A model generated the notes under the pieces. That model was not told the DNA's origin. It saw only the letters and a list, made by a program, of their open reading frames with translations, and made no database searches. Position numbers and translations under genes: made by a program. Shown here one piece after another: positions 42,623 through 56,142 of a stretch of DNA of 64,000 nucleotides; the first letter of the stretch is position 1; each line of letters begins with the position of its first letter. This DNA is from Burkholderiaceae bacterium 16 (GTDB taxonomy: Bacteria > Pseudomonadota > Gammaproteobacteria > Burkholderiales > Burkholderiaceae): assembly GCA_000955785.1 (NCBI GenBank), contig JYOD01000050.1:1-64000 (forward strand), written 5' to 3'.

Positions 42623-43152
42623 TGCCTGTGATCCAGGCCCCGGGCCTGCGTGCCTGCGCTTGCGCGCTGATTGGCGCCGCGTTGCTGGCGGCCTGCGGCG
42701 GCAGCGAGGAAGACAGCCTGCGCCAGTGGATGGCGCAAGCCCAGGCGGCCAAGGTGCCGCCGCCGGCCCCGTTGCCCGAGCCCAAGCCCTATGCGGCGCG
42801 CGAGTACGCGGCGCGCAGCGCGCCTGAGCCCTTTGCCCAGAACAAGATCGGTGACCTTAACCGTGTCTTGTCCGAATCCCCGGAGTCCGGGCGGCGGCGA
42901 GAGCCGCTGGAGGATTACCCGCTGGAGAACTTCAAGATGCTGGGCGCCATGAAGAAGAGCGGCGAGACCTACGGCGTCGTGCAGGTAGATAACAAGATCC
43001 ACCACGTCAAGGTGGGTCAGTATCTCGGCCAGAACTACGGCCGGGTGGTCCGCATCAGCGATCAGGAGATCGTGTTGCGCGAATTGGTCCGGGAAGGGGT
43101 AGCCGAGTGGAAAGAGAAAATCACCAGCCTGAAGCTGGAGGGGTCGGCATGA
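42619..43152 (+). CDS. pilP: Type IV pilus lipoprotein PilP
   Basis: A 177-residue inner-membrane lipoprotein that links PilNO to the secretin. The lipobox is LLAACGG. The HR domain segment HHVKVGQYLGQNYGRVVRIS near the C-terminus is characteristic. Overlaps both pilO and pilQ by four bases. Confidence 0.93.
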   Translation: MMPVIQAPGLRACACALIGAALLAACGGSEEDSLRQWMAQAQAAKVPPPAPLPEPKPYAAREYAARSAPEPFAQNKIGDLNRVLSESPESGRRREPLEDYPLENFKMLGAMKKSGETYGVVQVDNKIHHVKVGQYLGQNYGRVVRISDQEIVLRELVREGVAEWKEKITSLKLEGSA

Positions 43153-45323
43153 TCATCGGTCGTTGGTACCGCGCGCTTGCTGGCGCCGCGGTGATGGTGC
43201 TGGTATTGGGCGCGCCGGCTGCGCAGGCGCAATCGACAACGGGCAATGCGGTCAAGCGCGTGGATGCCACGACGGTGGGCGAGCAGACTGTCTTCACAGT
43301 CGAGCTGCAGGGGCCGCCATCGCAGAAGCCGGCCGACTTCACTACGCAGAACCCGCCCAAGCTCGCCATCGATTTCATCGATACCGGCTTTGCGGCCGGA
43401 CGGGCCCAGTACGACCTCGGCGGCAAGTTGCTCAAGAGCGCCAACGTGGTGCAGATCGGCGACCGCACCCGCGTCGTCCTCGACCTGACCCGCGTGGCGA
43501 CCTATCGTACCGAAGTGCGCGGCAACCTGTTCGTGGTGATGCTCGACAACGTCGCCCAGACGGCACGGGCGGCGGTGCCGACGTTCGCCCCAAGTTCGGC
43601 GCAAGCGCCGCTGGCGCCGTCGAACCGGTCGGCCGTGCGCAATATCGACTTCCGCCGTGGCCAGGATGGCGCGGGCAGGATCGTGGTGGACCTGTCGTCG
43701 CGGGATTCCGGCATCAATATCGCGCAGCAGGGCCAGAACGTCGTGGTCGATTTCCTCAATACGACATTGCCCGATAGCCTGCGGCGGCGCTATGACGTGA
43801 CCGACTTCGGCACCCCCGTGCAGGGCATGCGGGCGAGCGAAAACAGCGGCAACACCCGCCTCACCATCGAGCCGCGCGGAAACTGGGAATACAGTTCCTA
43901 CCAGACCGATACGCAGTTCGTGGTGGAGGTGCGCCCGGTCAAGGAAGATCCGGCCAAGCTGATCAGCGGCGCGGGCTTCCGCGGCGACCGGCTCTCGCTG
44001 AACTTCCAGAACATCGACATCCGCTCGCTGCTGCAGGTGTTTGCCGATTTCACCAACCTCAACATCATCACCAGCGAAAGCGTGCAGGGCAATCTGACGC
44101 TGCGCCTGAAGGATGTGCCGTGGGACCAGGCGCTGCAGATTGTGCTCGACGCCAAGGGTCTTGCCTCGCGCCGCAATGGCAATGTGCTGCTGGTTGCGCC
44201 CAAGGCGGAGCTGGCCACCAAGGAAAAACTCGAGCTCGAATCGCAGCAGCAGATCAACGACCTCGAGCCGATCCGCAGCCAGGTGTTCCAGCTCAACTAC
44301 CAGCGCGCCGAGGACGTGCGGCGCATGCTGCTCGGGCTGGCCGCAGGCGGCGTCGGTGGCGGGGCGCTGGGCGGCGTGAGTGCGGTCGGTGGGGTGGGTG
44401 GGGTGGGCGGCGCGGCGGCCAGCAACACGCGCATGCTGTCCAAGCGCGGCTCGCTGACAGCCGATCCCCGTACCAACCAGCTGTTCGTCTCCGATATCGC
44501 GACCAAGCTGGAAGAGGTGCAGAGCTTCCTCGGCAAGATCGACATCCCGGTGCGCCAGGTGATCATCGAGGCGCGCATCGTCGAGGCTAACGACACCTTC
44601 AGCCGCAACCTGGGCGTCAGGCTGGGCTTTGCCTCCAAGACGGCTGGCGCCGGCTATGGCAACAACTACACCAATGTGGTCAGCCCGATCACGAACCCGC
44701 TCACGGGTGGCACCTGGGATAGCAGCCCGGCACTGAGCCTGCCGGCCGCAGCGATCAACGGCGTCAATCCGGGCTCGGTCGCGGTCAGCTTGTTCAGCAA
44801 CACGGCCGGCCGTTTCCTGGCGCTGGAGCTGTCGGCGCTTGAGGCCGACGGGCGGGGCAAGATCATTTCCAGCCCGCGCGTGGTCACCGCCAACAATATC
44901 AAGGCGCTGATCGAGCAAGGCACGGAACTGCCCTACCAGGCCGCCACTTCCAGCGGCGCCACCTCGGTGCAGTTCCGCAAGGCCAACCTGAAGCTGGAAG
45001 TGACGCCGCAGATCACGCCGGAAGGCAACGTCCTGCTGGACGTCGACGTCAACAAAGACAGCGTGGGTATCCAGACCACGTCGGGCTTCGCCATCGACAC
45101 CAAGCACGTGCAGACGCAGGTGCTGGTCGAGAACGGCGGCACCGTGGTGATCGGCGGCATTTACAGCCAGACCGAGTCCAACAATGTGAACAAGGTGCCC
45201 CTGCTGGGCGACATCCCGATACTCGGCAACTTCTTCAAGGACAATGCCAAGGTCAATAACCGGACCGAGTTGCTGGTGTTCCTGACGCCGCGCGTGCTGA
45301 ACGACAGCATGTCGCTGAAATAG
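43149..45323 (+). CDS. pilQ: Type IV pilus secretin PilQ
   Basis: The outer-membrane secretin through which pili exit. A signal peptide is cleaved after AQA. Two AMIN domains lie in the first ~270 residues, then the secretin N0/N1 domains (FQNIDIRSLLQVFADFTNLN) and the C-terminal beta-barrel with VPLLGDIPILGNFFK. A Gly/Val-rich loop (residues ~400-420) interrupts the N1 region. 724 residues from 43149, overlapping pilP by four bases. Confidence 0.94.
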   Translation: MIIGRWYRALAGAAVMVLVLGAPAAQAQSTTGNAVKRVDATTVGEQTVFTVELQGPPSQKPADFTTQNPPKLAIDFIDTGFAAGRAQYDLGGKLLKSANVVQIGDRTRVVLDLTRVATYRTEVRGNLFVVMLDNVAQTARAAVPTFAPSSAQAPLAPSNRSAVRNIDFRRGQDGAGRIVVDLSSRDSGINIAQQGQNVVVDFLNTTLPDSLRRRYDVTDFGTPVQGMRASENSGNTRLTIEPRGNWEYSSYQTDTQFVVEVRPVKEDPAKLISGAGFRGDRLSLNFQNIDIRSLLQVFADFTNLNIITSESVQGNLTLRLKDVPWDQALQIVLDAKGLASRRNGNVLLVAPKAELATKEKLELESQQQINDLEPIRSQVFQLNYQRAEDVRRMLLGLAAGGVGGGALGGVSAVGGVGGVGGAAASNTRMLSKRGSLTADPRTNQLFVSDIATKLEEVQSFLGKIDIPVRQVIIEARIVEANDTFSRNLGVRLGFASKTAGAGYGNNYTNVVSPITNPLTGGTWDSSPALSLPAAAINGVNPGSVAVSLFSNTAGRFLALELSALEADGRGKIISSPRVVTANNIKALIEQGTELPYQAATSSGATSVQFRKANLKLEVTPQITPEGNVLLDVDVNKDSVGIQTTSGFAIDTKHVQTQVLVENGGTVVIGGIYSQTESNNVNKVPLLGDIPILGNFFKDNAKVNNRTELLVFLTPRVLNDSMSLK

Positions 45324-45355
45324 CCCCGGCCGCGCCGGATGCAGTAGACTGACAG

Positions 45356-45385
45356 GCCGCATCGATCCGATGCGGCTTTTTTATT
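45356..45385 (+). terminator. Terminator of pilMNOPQ
   Basis: GCCGCATCG (45356-45364), ATC loop, CGATGCGGC (45368-45376), then TTTTTTATT. Strong intrinsic terminator separating the pilus operon from aroK. Confidence 0.92.
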
Positions 45386-45562
45386 GCCCAGGCGGGCGAG
45401 CAGGCGCGAGGGTGCATGGCAGGCGCGCAAGGCGGGTCGCGAGGCGGGTTGCCTTGTGCCGATTGCGCCGCGCCACTTGCCCGCAGCGCCCCAACATAAG
45501 AAGATGATGCAGTTTCCTACCGCGAGGACCGGCCAGAGACCCGGCTCCCGCCCGACACGCCA

Positions 45563-46177
45563 GTGACATTCACCCGCCCGAACCTTTTCTTTGTTGGCCT
45601 GATGGGTGCCGGCAAGACCACCGTTGGCCGCACCGTGGCCCGGCGCCTGAACTACCCGTTCTTCGATTCGGACCACGAACTCGAGGCGCGTTGCGGCGTG
45701 CGTATTCCGATCATCTTCGAACATGAGGGCGAGTCCGGCTTCCGGGACCGCGAGGCGTTGATGATCGACGAGCTGACCCAGCGGCGCGGCATTGTGCTGG
45801 CGACGGGCGGTGGCGCGGTGCTGCGGCCCGAGAACCGGGCCCACCTGAAGGCCCGCGGCACCGTGGTCTACCTGCGCGCCAGCCCGCACGACCTGTGGCT
45901 GCGCACCAGGCACGACCGCAATCGCCCGCTGCTGCAGACCGAAGACCCCAAGGGGCGGCTTGAAGCGCTCTATGGCGAGCGCGACCCGCTTTACCGCGAG
46001 GTGGCGGATTTCATCATCGAAACCGGCAAGCCTTCGGTGGCGCAGCTTGCTAATATGGTGTTGATGCAACTTGAGATGGCCGGTTTTGCCGTTGCCGCAG
46101 AGGAACCCGAAGAGGGCGACGGTGCGTGCATGGACAATCTTCCGGCGCAGGACCAGAAACACGATGATCACCCTTGA
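45563..46177 (+). CDS. aroK: Shikimate kinase
   Basis: Phosphorylates shikimate in the chorismate pathway. Walker A GLMGAGKTTVG, shikimate-binding FDSDHELEARCG and FRDREA, and GGGAVLRPENR. 204 residues with a GTG start; the last ~25 residues are an acidic, Asp/Gln-rich tail. The end overlaps aroB by 14 bases, so the two are coupled. It follows the pil operon, a common proteobacterial arrangement. Confidence 0.94.
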   Translation: MTFTRPNLFFVGLMGAGKTTVGRTVARRLNYPFFDSDHELEARCGVRIPIIFEHEGESGFRDREALMIDELTQRRGIVLATGGGAVLRPENRAHLKARGTVVYLRASPHDLWLRTRHDRNRPLLQTEDPKGRLEALYGERDPLYREVADFIIETGKPSVAQLANMVLMQLEMAGFAVAAEEPEEGDGACMDNLPAQDQKHDDHP

Positions 46178-47270
46178 AGTTAGCCTTGGGGAGCGCAGCT
46201 ACCCCATCCATATCGGTACCGGCCTGCTCGATCAGGTCGAATTGTTCCGTCCCCATGTGCGTGGCCAGCACGCTGTTATCGTCACCAATGAGACGGTGGG
46301 GCCGCTTTATGCCACCCGGGTCCAGGCCACCCTGGCGGCGCTTGGCAAGACCGTGCGCACCGTTACCTTGCCCGACGGCGAAGCCTTCAAGCAGTGGGAA
46401 ACGCTCAACCTGATCTTCGACGCGCTGCTGACGGCGGGCGCCGACCGCAAGACCACGCTGATCGCCCTTGGCGGCGGCGTGGTGGGCGATATGACCGGGT
46501 TTGCCGCGGCCTGCTACATGCGTGGCGTGCCTTTCGTGCAGGTGCCCACCACGTTGCTGGCCCAGGTGGACTCCTCGGTGGGCGGCAAGACCGGCATCAA
46601 CCACCCGCTGGGCAAGAACATGATCGGCGCCTTCCACCAGCCCAACGCGGTGATCGCCGATATCGACACGCTGCGTACGCTGCCGGCGCGCGAACTGGCG
46701 GCTGGCCTGGCCGAGGTGATCAAGCACGGCGCGATGGCCGATGCCGAGTACTTCGGCTGGATCGAGCGCAATATCCGCGCGCTCAATGCCTGCGACCCGG
46801 ACATCATGGCGCTGGCGGTGAAGCGTTCCTGCGAGATCAAGGCTGCGGTGGTGGCCCAGGACGAACGCGAGGGCGGCCTGCGCGCCATGCTCAATTTCGG
46901 CCACACCTTCGGCCATGCCATTGAGGCAGGCCTGGGCTACGGCGAGTGGCTGCACGGCGAGGCGGTGGGGTGCGGCATGGTGATGGCGGCGGACCTGTCG
47001 CACCGGCTCGGCTTTATCGACACCGAAACGCGAGCCCGCGTGGTGCAGCTCACGCGCGCCGCCATGCTGCCGGTGGTGGCGCCGGAACTCGGCACCGACC
47101 GCTACATCGAACTGATGAAAGTGGATAAGAAGGCGGAAGCCGGCAGCATCAAGTTCATCCTGCTAAGGAAGCTGGGCGAAGCCTTCATTACCACCGTGCC
47201 GGATCCTGACCTGCGCGCTACGCTGCAGCACGCGGTGCTCAGGCCGCCTACCGAGGCGCCGGTCGCCTGA
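46164..47270 (+). CDS. aroB: 3-Dehydroquinate synthase
   Basis: Makes 3-dehydroquinate from DAHP using NAD and a divalent metal. NAD-binding GGGVVGDMTGFAA, substrate-binding KTGINHPLGKNMIGAFHQP, and metal histidines in LNFGHTFGHAIE and GEWLHGEAVG. 368 residues, starting inside the end of aroK at the ATG at 46164. Confidence 0.96.
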   Translation: MITLEVSLGERSYPIHIGTGLLDQVELFRPHVRGQHAVIVTNETVGPLYATRVQATLAALGKTVRTVTLPDGEAFKQWETLNLIFDALLTAGADRKTTLIALGGGVVGDMTGFAAACYMRGVPFVQVPTTLLAQVDSSVGGKTGINHPLGKNMIGAFHQPNAVIADIDTLRTLPARELAAGLAEVIKHGAMADAEYFGWIERNIRALNACDPDIMALAVKRSCEIKAAVVAQDEREGGLRAMLNFGHTFGHAIEAGLGYGEWLHGEAVGCGMVMAADLSHRLGFIDTETRARVVQLTRAAMLPVVAPELGTDRYIELMKVDKKAEAGSIKFILLRKLGEAFITTVPDPDLRATLQHAVLRPPTEAPVA

Positions 47271-47295
47271 CGCGATCGGTTGTGCCTTGCAACCA

Positions 47296-47324
47296 CGGCC
47301 GGGCGGTGCATAGCCGCCCGGCCG
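47296..47324 (+). other. Strong hairpin between aroB and dgt
   Basis: CGGCCGGGCGG (47296-47306) and CCGCCCGGCCG (47314-47324) form an 11-base perfect stem with a TGCATAG loop. There is no T tract. It may be a Rho-type or processing element between two cotranscribed genes. Confidence 0.5.
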
Positions 47325-47345
47325 GATGCCTGACCGGATTGCCGC

Positions 47346-48482
47346 ATGACCGACCTCGAAAGCCACCTCGCTCCCTATGCCGCCCGCTCCGTGCAGACAC
47401 TTGGGCGGGTGCATCTCGAAGCGGCCTCGTCTTCGCGCACGGAGTTCCAGCGCGACCGTGACCGCGTTATCCACAGCACAGCCTTCCGGCGGCTCGAGTA
47501 CAAGACGCAGGTCTTCGTCAACCACGAAGGTGATCTGTTCCGCACCCGGTTGACCCATAGCCTGGAAGTCGCGCAGATCGCCCGCTCGATTGCGCGCAAC
47601 CTGCGCCTGAACGAGGACCTGGTCGAGGCCATCTCGCTGGCCCACGACCTGGGCCACACGCCCTTCGGCCATGCCGGCCAGGACGCGCTGAACAACTGCA
47701 TGAAGAACCATGGCGGCTTCGAGCACAACTTGCAGAGCCTGCTGGTGGTGGACGAGCTGGAAGAGCGCTACGGCGGGTTCAACGGGCTAAACCTGACCTT
47801 CGAGACGCGCGAGGGTGTGCTCAAGCACTGCTCGCGCGTCAATGCCTCGGCGCTGGGAGAACTGGGCCGGCGTTTCCTGGAGGGCACCCAGCCTTCGCTG
47901 GAGGCGCAACTGGCCAACCTGGCCGATGAGATCGCCTACAACAACCACGATATCGACGACGGCTTGCGCTCCGGCCTGCTCACGCTCGAGCAGATGGACG
48001 AAGTGCCGATGTGGGGGCGCCACCGGGCCGAGGCGATGGCGGCGTTTCCCGGTATCAACGGGCGGCGCGTCATCAACGAAACCGTCCGGCGCATGATCAA
48101 CACCCTGATCGTCGACCTGATCGAAACCACCAGCCAGAATATTGCCGCCGCCAACCCGCGCAACATCGACGCGGTAAGGGCCGCCGGCCCGCTGGTGGCC
48201 TTCAGTCCGGCAGTGCGCGAGGAAGCGGGGGCGCTCAAGCGTTTCCTGTTCCGTCATCTGTACCGCCACTACCTGGTGATGCGCATGTCCGCCAAGGCGC
48301 AACGCATCATCACCGACCTGTTCGACGCCTTCATGGCGGATCCGCGCCTGTTGCCGCCGCAGTACCAGGCCGGGCAAGGGCGCGACCAGTCTCGCCTGAT
48401 CTCGCATTACATCGCCGGCATGACCGATCGCTATGCGATTCGCGAGCACCGCCGCATTTTTGCGGTTGACGAGGGGAACTAG
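47346..48482 (+). CDS. dgt: Deoxyguanosinetriphosphate triphosphohydrolase-like protein
   Basis: An HD-domain dNTPase of the Dgt family, 378 residues. The metal site is formed by H in THSLEVAQIAR, HD in ISLAHDLGHTPFGHAG and a later D in YNNHDIDDGL. It removes triphosphate from deoxynucleotides; the shorter length than E. coli Dgt (505) fits the widespread dgt-like subgroup. It follows aroB by 75 bases. Confidence 0.9.
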   Translation: MTDLESHLAPYAARSVQTLGRVHLEAASSSRTEFQRDRDRVIHSTAFRRLEYKTQVFVNHEGDLFRTRLTHSLEVAQIARSIARNLRLNEDLVEAISLAHDLGHTPFGHAGQDALNNCMKNHGGFEHNLQSLLVVDELEERYGGFNGLNLTFETREGVLKHCSRVNASALGELGRRFLEGTQPSLEAQLANLADEIAYNNHDIDDGLRSGLLTLEQMDEVPMWGRHRAEAMAAFPGINGRRVINETVRRMINTLIVDLIETTSQNIAAANPRNIDAVRAAGPLVAFSPAVREEAGALKRFLFRHLYRHYLVMRMSAKAQRIITDLFDAFMADPRLLPPQYQAGQGRDQSRLISHYIAGMTDRYAIREHRRIFAVDEGN

Positions 48483-48503
48483 GCGGCCACAGACGGCGGA
48501 AAA

Positions 48504-48517
48504 TTGGGGACGGATCA
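48504..48517 (+). repeat. Left inverted repeat of the RAYT unit
   Basis: TTGGGGACGGATCA matches, in opposite orientation, the repeat at 49403-49417 (reverse complement TGGGGACAGATTAAT). The shared core is TTGGGGAC-R-GAT-Y-A. It lies about 90 bases upstream of the transposase gene. Confidence 0.55.
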
Positions 48518-48602
48518 GGCGGCGACTAAGCTATCATCGGGCATGGCATCTGCCTGAGCCATTCACCCGGTGATCCCTGGTCACCGATTCTCCTCGCTCA
48601 CC

Positions 48603-49325
48603 ATGGCCCGACTTCCTCGTTTTTCGCCGGCGTCGCTGCCGGCGCTTGTGTTGCAACGCGGCAACAATCGCCAGCCGATCTTCCTTGGCGTTGACGATCA
48701 ACTGCATTACCTCGACTGCCTGCGGATGGCCGCGCGCGAGCACGACTTGGCGATCCATGCCTACGCCTTGCGGCCGAATCATGTCCACCTCGTGGCAACC
48801 CCTCGCCATGCCGACTCGCTCAGCCTGACCATGCAGGCGATCGGGCGCCGCTACGCGCGCCATTTCAACCGGGTTGCCGGCCGCACGGGCACGCTGTGGG
48901 ATGGCCGCTTCCGTTCGGCGGTGTTCGATCCCGCGGCCTGGATGTTGCCCGCGATGCTGTATGTGGAAGGTAACGCCGTGCGCGCGGGCGAAGTGAGTTC
49001 GCCCGAAGGTGACCGCTGGAGCAGCTATCGCCACCACGCCGGCATCGAAGCCAGCCCATTTGTGAGCGATCACTCTGCATACTGGGCGCTGGGCAATACG
49101 CCATTCGAGCGCCAGTCGAATTACCGCTCCGTGACTGCGGAGGGCTTGTCCTCGATGACGCTGGCCACGCTGCGCAGCCATGCACATAGCGGCTGGCCCT
49201 TGGGCGACGCGGTCTTCCTCGCCCAACTGGAGCGCCAGGGTGGGCGGCGCGTGCATCAGTTGCCCAAGGGGAGGCCGGTGGGCCGCTCGGCGGCCGCCAG
49301 GGAGGCGGACCCGGACTCGATCTAA
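48603..49325 (+). CDS. REP-associated tyrosine transposase (RAYT, Y1/IS200-like)
   Basis: A Y1-type single-strand nuclease, 240 residues. The metal-binding histidines are in LRPNHVHLVATPR (HUH-type HVH). The catalytic tyrosine is likely in the helix SLTMQAIGRRYARHFN, followed by the typical GTLWDGRFRS. The N-terminus MARLPRFSPASLPALVLQRG fits the family. I prefer the ATG at 48603 over a GTG at 48570. It is a single-copy gene with degenerate repeats around it, not a complete insertion sequence. Such proteins process dispersed REP sequences. Confidence 0.85.
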   Translation: MARLPRFSPASLPALVLQRGNNRQPIFLGVDDQLHYLDCLRMAAREHDLAIHAYALRPNHVHLVATPRHADSLSLTMQAIGRRYARHFNRVAGRTGTLWDGRFRSAVFDPAAWMLPAMLYVEGNAVRAGEVSSPEGDRWSSYRHHAGIEASPFVSDHSAYWALGNTPFERQSNYRSVTAEGLSSMTLATLRSHAHSGWPLGDAVFLAQLERQGGRRVHQLPKGRPVGRSAAAREADPDSI

Positions 49326-49331
49326 GGTCGG

Positions 49332-49351
49332 CCCCGCCACGTGCGGCGGGG
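49332..49351 (+). other. Hairpin just after the RAYT gene
   Basis: CCCCGCC (49332-49338) and GGCGGGG (49345-49351) pair across ACGTGC. There is no T tract; it could be a REP-like palindrome recognised by the transposase. Confidence 0.45.
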
Positions 49352-49402
49352 TCATCACCTACAGCGCCCGAGCATCACAAAGCGCCATTGCAATGCACCA
49401 GA

Positions 49403-49467
49403 ATTAATCTGTCCCCAAATAAAGACCATCCCAGAAGTGGTGCGAGATTAATTATGTTCTGACCCCA
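49403..49467 (-). repeat. Two degenerate copies of the RAYT-linked repeat
   Basis: ATTAATCTGTCCCCA (49403-49417) and a second, longer version, ATTAAT (49447-49452) with CTGACCCCA (49459-49467), point the same way. Their reverse complements start TGGGGACAGATTAAT and TGGGGTCAG. The first is the inverted partner of 48504-48517. The region 49326-49674 otherwise holds the gltB promoter and leader. Confidence 0.55.
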
Positions 49468-49477
49468 TTTAAAAATT

Positions 49478-49506
49478 TTGCGGGACGGGTACGATTCTTT
49501 TATAGT
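49478..49506 (+). promoter_or_regulatory. Sigma-70 type promoter for gltB
   Basis: TTGCGG (49478-49483) and TATAGT (49501-49506) are 17 bases apart. A start near 49513 leaves a leader of about 160 bases. The -35 box begins only 11 bases after the last RAYT-linked repeat. Confidence 0.65.
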
Positions 49507-49674
49507 TCCTCCACCCACATTCATTGTGCGGCGCGTCACGCCTGTGTACGCCGCTGCGGCCCCGCTGTCTCTCTCGTTGCCCCGATCCCGGTTTACGACC
49601 GGCCCCGGTGGAAGAGTGCGGTTCCCGTTCCGGTCTGCCTTGCTGGCTGCGCAGCCCTCACCGGAATCAAGTCC

Positions 49675-54480
<4,806 letters not shown>

Positions 54481-54561
54481 GCCGGCCCGGGCAGCGAGCC
54501 CGACCAAGCATGAGCGGCGGCGCATCGGCGCCGCCGGCCTCACAAGATACTGACCTCACAG

Positions 54562-54587
54562 CGGGGCCGGCGCAAGCGCCGGTCCCG
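54562..54587 (+). other. Strong hairpin between gltB and gltD
   Basis: CGGGGCCGGCG and CGCCGGTCCCG pair over eleven bases with one G-T wobble and a CAAG loop. There is no T tract. It lies 24 bases before gltD and may protect the upstream mRNA or set the subunit ratio. Confidence 0.5.
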
Positions 54588-54610
54588 CCCAGCAAGACCA
54601 AGGACGCAAC

Positions 54611-56074
54611 ATGGGTAAGGCGACTGGCTTTCTCGAATTTCCGCGCCAGAATGAAGGTTACGAGCCCGTAGCCAAGCGCGTGAAGCACTACAAGGAATTC
54701 GTTTTCGCGCTGTCCGACAGCGAAGCGAAGATCCAGGGCGCGCGCTGCATGGACTGCGGCATTCCGTTCTGCAACAACGGCTGCCCGGTCAACAACATCA
54801 TTCCCGACTTCAACGACCTGGTGTATCGCCAGGACTGGAAGTCGGCAATCGAGGTGCTGCACCAGACCAACAACTTCCCCGAGTTCACGGGCCGCATCTG
54901 CCCGGCACCGTGCGAGGCCGCCTGCACGCTGGGCATCAATGAAGCACCGGTCGGCATCAAGTCGATCGAGCACGCCATCATCGACAAGGCCTGGGAGGAA
55001 GGCTGGGTTGCCCCGCAGGCGCCCAAGCACAAGACCGGCAAGACCGTTGCGGTGGTCGGTTCCGGTCCCGCCGGCATGGCCGCTGCCCAACAGCTGGCGC
55101 GCGCCGGCCACGACGTGACGGTGTTCGAGAAGAACGATCGCATCGGTGGCCTGCTGCGCTACGGCATCCCCGACTTCAAGCTGGAAAAGTGGCTGATCGA
55201 CCGCCGCATGGAGCAGATGCAGGCCGAAGGCGTGACCTTCCGCGCCGGTGTGATGGTGACCGACGGCGAACTGCCTGCCGGCATCAAGAACTATGCGCGT
55301 GAGACCATTTCGGCACAGGCGCTGCAAGACCAGTTCGACGCCGTCGTGCTGGCGGGTGGCTCCGAAGTGCCGCGCGATCTGCCGGTTCCCGGCCGCGACC
55401 TGTCCGGTATTCACTACGCGCTGGAATTCCTGATCCCGCAGAACAAGGAAGTGGCTGGCGACGCGCCCAACGAGATCCGTGCCGAAGGCAAGCACGTCAT
55501 CGTGATCGGCGGCGGCGATACCGGCTCCGACTGCGTGGGCACCTCGAACCGCCACGGCGCCGAATCGATCGTCCAGTTCGAACTGCTGCCGCAGCCGCCG
55601 GAAGAGGAAAACAAGCCGCTGGTGTGGCCGTACTGGCCGATCAAGCTGCGCACCTCATCGTCGCACGATGAAGGCTGCGATCGCGACTGGTCGGTTGCCA
55701 CCAAGGAATTCGTCGGCGAGAACGGCAAGATCACCGCGCTCAAGGCCTGCCGCGTCGAGTGGAAGGACGGCAAGATGCAGGAAGTGCCGGACAGCGAGTT
55801 CATCCTCAAGGCTGACCTCGTACTGCTGGCGATGGGCTTCACCAACCCGGTGGGCTCGCTGCTGAGCGCCTTCGGGGTGGACACCGACGCTCGCAAGAAC
55901 GCCCGTGCCGCCACGGAAGGCGAGCGCGCGTACCACACCAACGTGCCCAAGGTGTTCGCCGCTGGCGACGTGCGCCGCGGCCAGTCGCTGGTGGTGTGGG
56001 CGATCCGCGAAGGCCGCCAGGCCGCGCGTTCGGTCGACGCCTTCCTGATGGGACACTCCGAGCTGCCGCGCTAA
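54611..56074 (+). CDS. gltD: Glutamate synthase (NADPH) small subunit
   Basis: Passes electrons from NADPH through FAD and two 4Fe-4S clusters to GltB. Cluster cysteines are in CMDCGIPFCNNGCPVNN and GRICPAPCEAACTLG. The FAD loop is VVGSGPAGMAAAQQLARAG, the NADPH loop VIGGGDTGSDCVGTS. 487 residues, about the family length. It follows gltB by 130 bases and ends at a clear terminator. Confidence 0.96.
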   Translation: MGKATGFLEFPRQNEGYEPVAKRVKHYKEFVFALSDSEAKIQGARCMDCGIPFCNNGCPVNNIIPDFNDLVYRQDWKSAIEVLHQTNNFPEFTGRICPAPCEAACTLGINEAPVGIKSIEHAIIDKAWEEGWVAPQAPKHKTGKTVAVVGSGPAGMAAAQQLARAGHDVTVFEKNDRIGGLLRYGIPDFKLEKWLIDRRMEQMQAEGVTFRAGVMVTDGELPAGIKNYARETISAQALQDQFDAVVLAGGSEVPRDLPVPGRDLSGIHYALEFLIPQNKEVAGDAPNEIRAEGKHVIVIGGGDTGSDCVGTSNRHGAESIVQFELLPQPPEEENKPLVWPYWPIKLRTSSSHDEGCDRDWSVATKEFVGENGKITALKACRVEWKDGKMQEVPDSEFILKADLVLLAMGFTNPVGSLLSAFGVDTDARKNARAATEGERAYHTNVPKVFAAGDVRRGQSLVVWAIREGRQAARSVDAFLMGHSELPR

Positions 56075-56096
56075 GGCGCTGCTCTCGTTGCAAGAC

Positions 56097-56127
56097 CCGC
56101 CCCGCGCAAGCCGGGCGGTTTTTTTTT
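56097..56127 (+). terminator. Terminator of gltBD
   Basis: CCGCCC (56097-56102) and GGGCGG (56113-56118) around a ten-base loop, followed by nine T. Confidence 0.9.
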
Positions 56128-56142
56128 GGGGGGGGCGTCCGG

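Noticed and set aside
44340..44425. Repetitive GGCGTCGGTGGC-like DNA in pilQ, considered as a repeat array
   Set aside because: It encodes the Gly/Val-rich loop of PilQ in frame; there are no spacers and no CRISPR features.
43062..45362. Very long open frame on the minus strand opposite pilQ (766 codons)
   Set aside because: It mirrors the codon pattern of a real gene in a GC-rich genome; its translation is His/Ala/Arg/Gly-rich without any recognisable domain, and pilQ is certain.
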